The notes below the pieces were generated by a model. The model saw only the letters and a list, made by a program, of their open reading frames with translations. It was not told where the DNA came from and did no database searches. Made by a program: the position numbers and the translations under genes. This document shows, piece after piece, positions 6,411 through 8,863 of a stretch of 8,863 nucleotides of DNA (its first letter is position 1; the number at the start of each line of letters is the position of its first letter). The stretch is from Marinagarivorans sp. UBA5870 (GTDB lineage: Bacteria > Pseudomonadota > Gammaproteobacteria > Pseudomonadales > Cellvibrionaceae). Location: assembly GCA_002432555.1 (NCBI GenBank), contig DJFO01000302.1, positions 7,953 to 16,815 of the forward strand, read 5' to 3'.

Positions 6411-6653
6411 TGATCACCTGATTATGGCTCGTTATTCGAAAAAATAAGCTTGCTCGAGCAAAAATACACTAACCTGTAAATGGGTACCGCGCAAGCCGCG
6501 GTTGGCCAGCCAATAAGGCCCGGCACTGGAATCTCATACGACCCCGAAAAACCTATAACAAACATGCGTTGCCGCCCGATCGGCGAACGCTTCGCAGCGC
6601 GATTATGTCTATTTCACAGCGTCCATCAACCTCTCGTTTGCAGGTGATCACCT
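6411..6653. promoter_or_regulatory. Divergent control region between rssB and the pilZ gene
   Basis: These 243 bases must hold the promoters of both divergent genes. Seen directly: a perfect 12-bp palindrome TTGCTCGAGCAA (6450-6461), an AT-rich inverted repeat TTATT/AATAA around 6432-6447, and TATAAC at 6554-6559, a fair -10 for the pilZ gene without a clear -35. On the rssB strand TTTACA near 6480 resembles a -35 but has no well-spaced -10. Promoter positions remain guesses. No small gene with coding character was seen. Confidence 0.4.
6642..6653 (+). promoter_or_regulatory. Palindromic ribosome binding site of the pilZ gene
   Basis: AGGTGATCACCT is a perfect 12-bp palindrome ending one base before the ATG at 6654. 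Its first eight bases are an extended Shine-Dalgarno complementary to the usual 3' end of 16S rRNA. The last four, ACCT, can pair with AGGT across a GATC loop, which might weakly mask the site. Confidence 0.55.
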
Positions 6654-6959
6654 ATGAATCTCGCCAGCCGCAATTATCAGGAAAAACGCAATTTTATCCG
6701 CATGCGGGTCGATACGCCCATAGACGTCAAACTGGATCAGCACCGAACTCTCCAGGGGACCTGCCACAACCTGAGCGGGGGCGGCATGTTGATCTCGGTT
6801 TCCGAGCCGCTGCCGCTCGGTAGGGACCTAGAGGTCACTGTCAGTTCCAACCATGGGCACAACCCAATGCTCCGCGCCTTGACCCGGGTGCGCCGCGGAC
6901 CGACCGCGGGAACGGAAAATTTTACCGTCGGGCTGGAGATCATCACTCTCCTGGACTGA
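6654..6959 (+). CDS. Single-domain PilZ protein, predicted c-di-GMP receptor
   Basis: The 101-residue protein is essentially one PilZ domain. The N-terminal c-di-GMP-binding motif RxxxR is present as R12-N-F-I-R16, and the second motif (D/N)xSxxG as N39-L-S41-G-G-G44. Between and after these lie the expected beta strands (TPIDVKLD, MLISVSEPLPLG, LEVTVSS, LRALTRVRRG and FTVGLEII). With both motifs intact it should bind c-di-GMP. No catalytic or DNA-binding domain is attached, so it must act through a partner. It is divergent from rssB and convergent with mlaA, with 40 bases between their stops. The same neighbourhood (rssC-rssB-pilZ-vacJ) occurs in Pseudomonas aeruginosa around PA2797-PA2800, as I recall it, so this looks like its PA2799 counterpart. 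The partner protein is unknown. Confidence 0.87.
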   Translation: MNLASRNYQEKRNFIRMRVDTPIDVKLDQHRTLQGTCHNLSGGGMLISVSEPLPLGRDLEVTVSSNHGHNPMLRALTRVRRGPTAGTENFTVGLEIITLLD

Positions 6960-6999
6960 CTTGCCAACCGAAAGTTACCACTGCCCAGGGGCGAGGGTT

Positions 7000-7776
7000 T
7001 TAGAAATCCTCGTCGAGCTCCGCATCCCCGCCAAAATCGTCCGCCACTTTACCGTCCTGCACCAGATACTCCCGCCGTTGCAAATAGGCCTCGCGGATAA
7101 ATGTATATTTCTCTCCGGAAATAAGCTTTTCGGCCTCTAGGAAGCCGGCCCGAGTCTGCACTACATTGAGCGCCTGAAGCCCGCGACGCCACTCATCATC
7201 GTGCATATAAGCGATCGGGTTGCTGTACCAGTCCACCGGCAGACCCGCGGTGTCCGTCAGCGTGGAGGGCCCGAGGAACGGCAGCACCAAATAAGGTCCG
7301 GAATTTACACCCCAAACGGACAGGGTCTGGCCGAAGGATTCCGGATCCTGCTTCGCCAGGCCCGCGTAACGCGCCACGTCGAACAAACCACCAATACCCA
7401 CCGTGGTGTTGATCACCAGACGGCCGGTGCTGTTGCCCGCCTTACGCCACTTCCACTGCAGGGCGTTGTTGAGCATATTGGGCACTTCGCCGACGTTGTC
7501 AAAAAAGTTGCTCACCCCGGTTTCCAGCGGGTTTGGGGTCACAAAGCGATAGGTTCTGGCAACCGGCTTTAGAAAAAAACGGTCGATGGTGTCGTTGAAG
7601 ACAAAAACCTTGCGGTTGAATCCCTCCCAAGGGTCTCGGTTGGGCTGTGCGGTCTCGGTCGCCGGGGCGCTAGTGGCGGCCGTTTTCGACTGAGAGGTCG
7701 AGGCACATGCGGCCGTGAGCAGCAGGCCGGCGAGCAGAGCGCCGCGCGCCGCCATTGTCCCTGTTATTCGAATCAT
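7000..7776 (-). CDS. mlaA: MlaA (VacJ) phospholipid-asymmetry lipoprotein
   Basis: The 258-residue precursor has a signal peptide ending in lipobox LTAAC with Cys24, then a low-complexity Ala/Ser/Thr linker (25-46). The family domain runs from about 47 to 240: DPWEGFNRKVFVFND (48-62) is the classic MlaA opening, followed by FFLKPVARTYRFVTP, GVSNFFDNVGEVPNMLNNALQ, GRLVINTTVGIGGLFDVA, ESFGQTLSVWGVNSGPYLVLPFLGPST and the YLQRREYL end. MlaA sits as a ring in the outer membrane, usually with a porin trimer, and removes phospholipids from the outer leaflet for return by MlaC and MlaFEDB. The C-terminal 13 residues are strikingly acidic (Asp/Glu at 246, 247, 251, 253, 255, 256, 257). GGGGA about 6 bases upstream supports the ATG at 7776; ATG at residue 8 is an alternative. 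No other mla genes are adjacent. Confidence 0.94.
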   Translation of the reverse strand: MIRITGTMAARGALLAGLLLTAACASTSQSKTAATSAPATETAQPNRDPWEGFNRKVFVFNDTIDRFFLKPVARTYRFVTPNPLETGVSNFFDNVGEVPNMLNNALQWKWRKAGNSTGRLVINTTVGIGGLFDVARYAGLAKQDPESFGQTLSVWGVNSGPYLVLPFLGPSTLTDTAGLPVDWYSNPIAYMHDDEWRRGLQALNVVQTRAGFLEAEKLISGEKYTFIREAYLQRREYLVQDGKVADDFGGDAELDEDF

Positions 7777-7917
7777 TCAGGTCCCCGTTATCTCAGCAAA
7801 ATCGAGCGGGCATTCTATACGGATAAGCGCGGAAAACCTACGCATCGCAACCGGTCGTTTGGTGTCGCCCACCGCTTCCGCTAAGCTATGCGGCCAAAGC
7901 ACCACCGAGATACATTC
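7777..7917. promoter_or_regulatory. Divergent promoter region between mlaA and dusA
   Basis: This 141-base gap separates divergent genes. On the mlaA strand TAGAAT (7817-7812) matches the -10 consensus at five of six positions, but no good -35 lies 16-18 bases upstream. On the dusA strand TTGGTG (7859-7864), a 17-base spacer and TAAGCT (7882-7887) form a weak candidate. The dusA ribosome binding site is poor (GAGA at 7907-7910). Confidence 0.3.
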
Positions 7918-8863
7918 ATGTCCGAGCGCGACTGGCGCTTCTGCCTCGCTCCCATGATGGATTGGAGCGACCGGCACTGCCGTTTTTTTTGGCGTCTGCT
8001 GACCAAGCGCGCCCGCCTCTACTCCGAGATGGTCACCACCGGCGCCATACTGCGCGGCGACCGCGATCGGTTCCTCCAATTTGATCCCGCCGAACAGCCC
8101 GTGGCGCTCCAGCTGGGCGGCAGCGATCCGGCGGCACTGGCCGAATGCGCGCGCATTGCCGAGGCCTGTGGTTACGACGAGGTCAACCTCAATTGCGGCT
8201 GTCCGAGCGATCGGGTGCAGGAGGGCCGAATCGGCGCGTGTCTGATGGCGGAGCCCACCTTAGTTGCGGACTGCGTGGCGGCCATGCGGGCCGCGGTATC
8301 AATCCCGGTGACGGTCAAGCATCGCATCGGCATAGACAACCAGGATACAGGCCAGCCGCTGGACGATTTCGTCGCGACCGTAGCCGCGGCCGGCTGCGAT
8401 GTGTTTATCGTGCATGCTCGGCAGGCCTGGCTCAAAGGCCTGAGCCCGAAGGAAAACCGCGAAATTCCCCCGCTGATGTACGAGCGGGTGTTCGATCTCA
8501 AACGCACCTTTCCAACAAAGACCATTGTGATCAACGGCGGCTTGAACGACCTGAATGACTGCCAGGTAATGCTCGACCGTCTCGACGGGGTGATGGTCGG
8601 CCGAGAGGCGTACCACAATCCATTTCTGCTCGCCGAAGTGGACCAGCGCATTTACGGCAGCACCGTCGCACCGGTGAGCCGGGACGAGGTGCTGGAGGCT
8701 TTCATCCCCTATTGCGAAGCCCAAATCCGGCGCGGCGCCCGTCTCAATCACATGGCCCGCCACGTCCTCGGTCTCTACGCCGGCGAGCCCGGCGGCAAAA
8801 AATTCCGGCGTTTCCTCAGCGAACACGGCACCCGCGCCGGCGCCGGCGCGGACCTACTGCGCA
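7918..8863 (+). CDS. dusA: tRNA-dihydrouridine synthase A (3' end outside window)
   Basis: The frame runs from ATG at 7918 to the window edge without a stop, giving 315 complete codons. DusA proteins are usually about 330 residues, so only the last few are missing. The enzyme uses FMN and NADPH to reduce U20/U20a in the tRNA D-loop. Visible family motifs are APMMDWSDRHCR (11-22, FMN site), YSEMVTTGAI (35-44), PVALQLGGSDP (61-71), NLNCGCPSDRV with catalytic Cys95, TVKHRIGID with Lys134 and His135, FIVHAR with His166 and Arg168, GLSPKENR (174-181), NGG (206-208) and VMVGREAY with Gly228/Arg229. GLSPKENR and the GCPSDRVQ.G context favour DusA over DusB or DusC. It is divergent from mlaA. The start fits the usual DusA N-terminus, although its ribosome binding site is weak. 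Confidence 0.95.
   Translation, partial: MSERDWRFCLAPMMDWSDRHCRFFWRLLTKRARLYSEMVTTGAILRGDRDRFLQFDPAEQPVALQLGGSDPAALAECARIAEACGYDEVNLNCGCPSDRVQEGRIGACLMAEPTLVADCVAAMRAAVSIPVTVKHRIGIDNQDTGQPLDDFVATVAAAGCDVFIVHARQAWLKGLSPKENREIPPLMYERVFDLKRTFPTKTIVINGGLNDLNDCQVMLDRLDGVMVGREAYHNPFLLAEVDQRIYGSTVAPVSRDEVLEAFIPYCEAQIRRGARLNHMARHVLGLYAGEPGGKKFRRFLSEHGTRAGAGADLLR

Noticed and set aside
5224..6653. AGGTGATC repeated before rssC, rssB and the pilZ gene, first taken as a shared operator
   Set aside because: It is the extended Shine-Dalgarno sequence complementary to the usual 16S rRNA 3' end, which explains all three copies. Only the extra ACCT at the pilZ gene remains notable.
4011..6959. The rssBC-pilZ block as an undescribed defence or signalling island
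   Set aside because: All proteins belong to known families and the order matches a conserved Pseudomonas block; there are no mobile genes or nuclease, toxin or NTPase effectors.
8172..8826. Minus-strand open frames over dusA
   Set aside because: The plus strand encodes DusA with all catalytic motifs, so these are shadows.

Overview
The window reads as a GC-rich chromosomal segment of a gammaproteobacterium. The best lineage guess is a polysaccharide-degrading member of the Cellvibrio/Saccharophagus/Teredinibacter group. Three things point there: a secreted GH5 glycanase lipoprotein with a polyserine linker (a hallmark of that group), a core gene block in the same order as I recall from Pseudomonas (rssC-rssB, pilZ-domain gene, mlaA/vacJ), and a gammaproteobacterial-type DusA. 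No tRNA, rRNA, CRISPR array, insertion sequence or phage gene was seen.

Layout. 1-317 (+): the C-terminal end of a TerC-family membrane protein. 454-2055 (+): a lipoprotein glycoside hydrolase family 5 enzyme with a polyserine linker and a CBM6-like module. REP-like hairpins lie on both sides of it (about 323-343 and 2077-2118); the second is a perfect 36-bp palindrome in the convergent gap. 2204-3784 (-): a CHASE2-type sensor that stops where relatives continue into a Ser/Thr kinase. 4011-4658 (-): a DUF4136-like lipoprotein with an N-terminal tandem repeat. 4735-6410 (-): a tightly coupled pair, the response regulator/PP2C phosphatase RssB and the STAS anti-sigma-factor antagonist RssC. 6654-6959 (+): a small PilZ c-di-GMP receptor, divergent from rssB. 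7000-7776 (-): MlaA, the outer-membrane phospholipid-asymmetry lipoprotein. 7918-8863 (+): DusA tRNA-dihydrouridine synthase, cut by the window end.

How the genes may work together. RssB and RssC should form a partner-switching module: phosphorylation of the RssB receiver would control its phosphatase, which would dephosphorylate the STAS protein and so change sigma-factor availability. No kinase for the STAS protein is encoded here, and the nearby CHASE2 protein has lost or never had its kinase. The divergent PilZ gene suggests, but does not prove, a c-di-GMP connection. The remaining genes are envelope or housekeeping functions. I see no clearly new multi-gene system. The most unusual items are the kinase-less CHASE2 protein, the REP-like elements around the cellulase gene and the in-frame 15-nt repeats in the lipoprotein gene.
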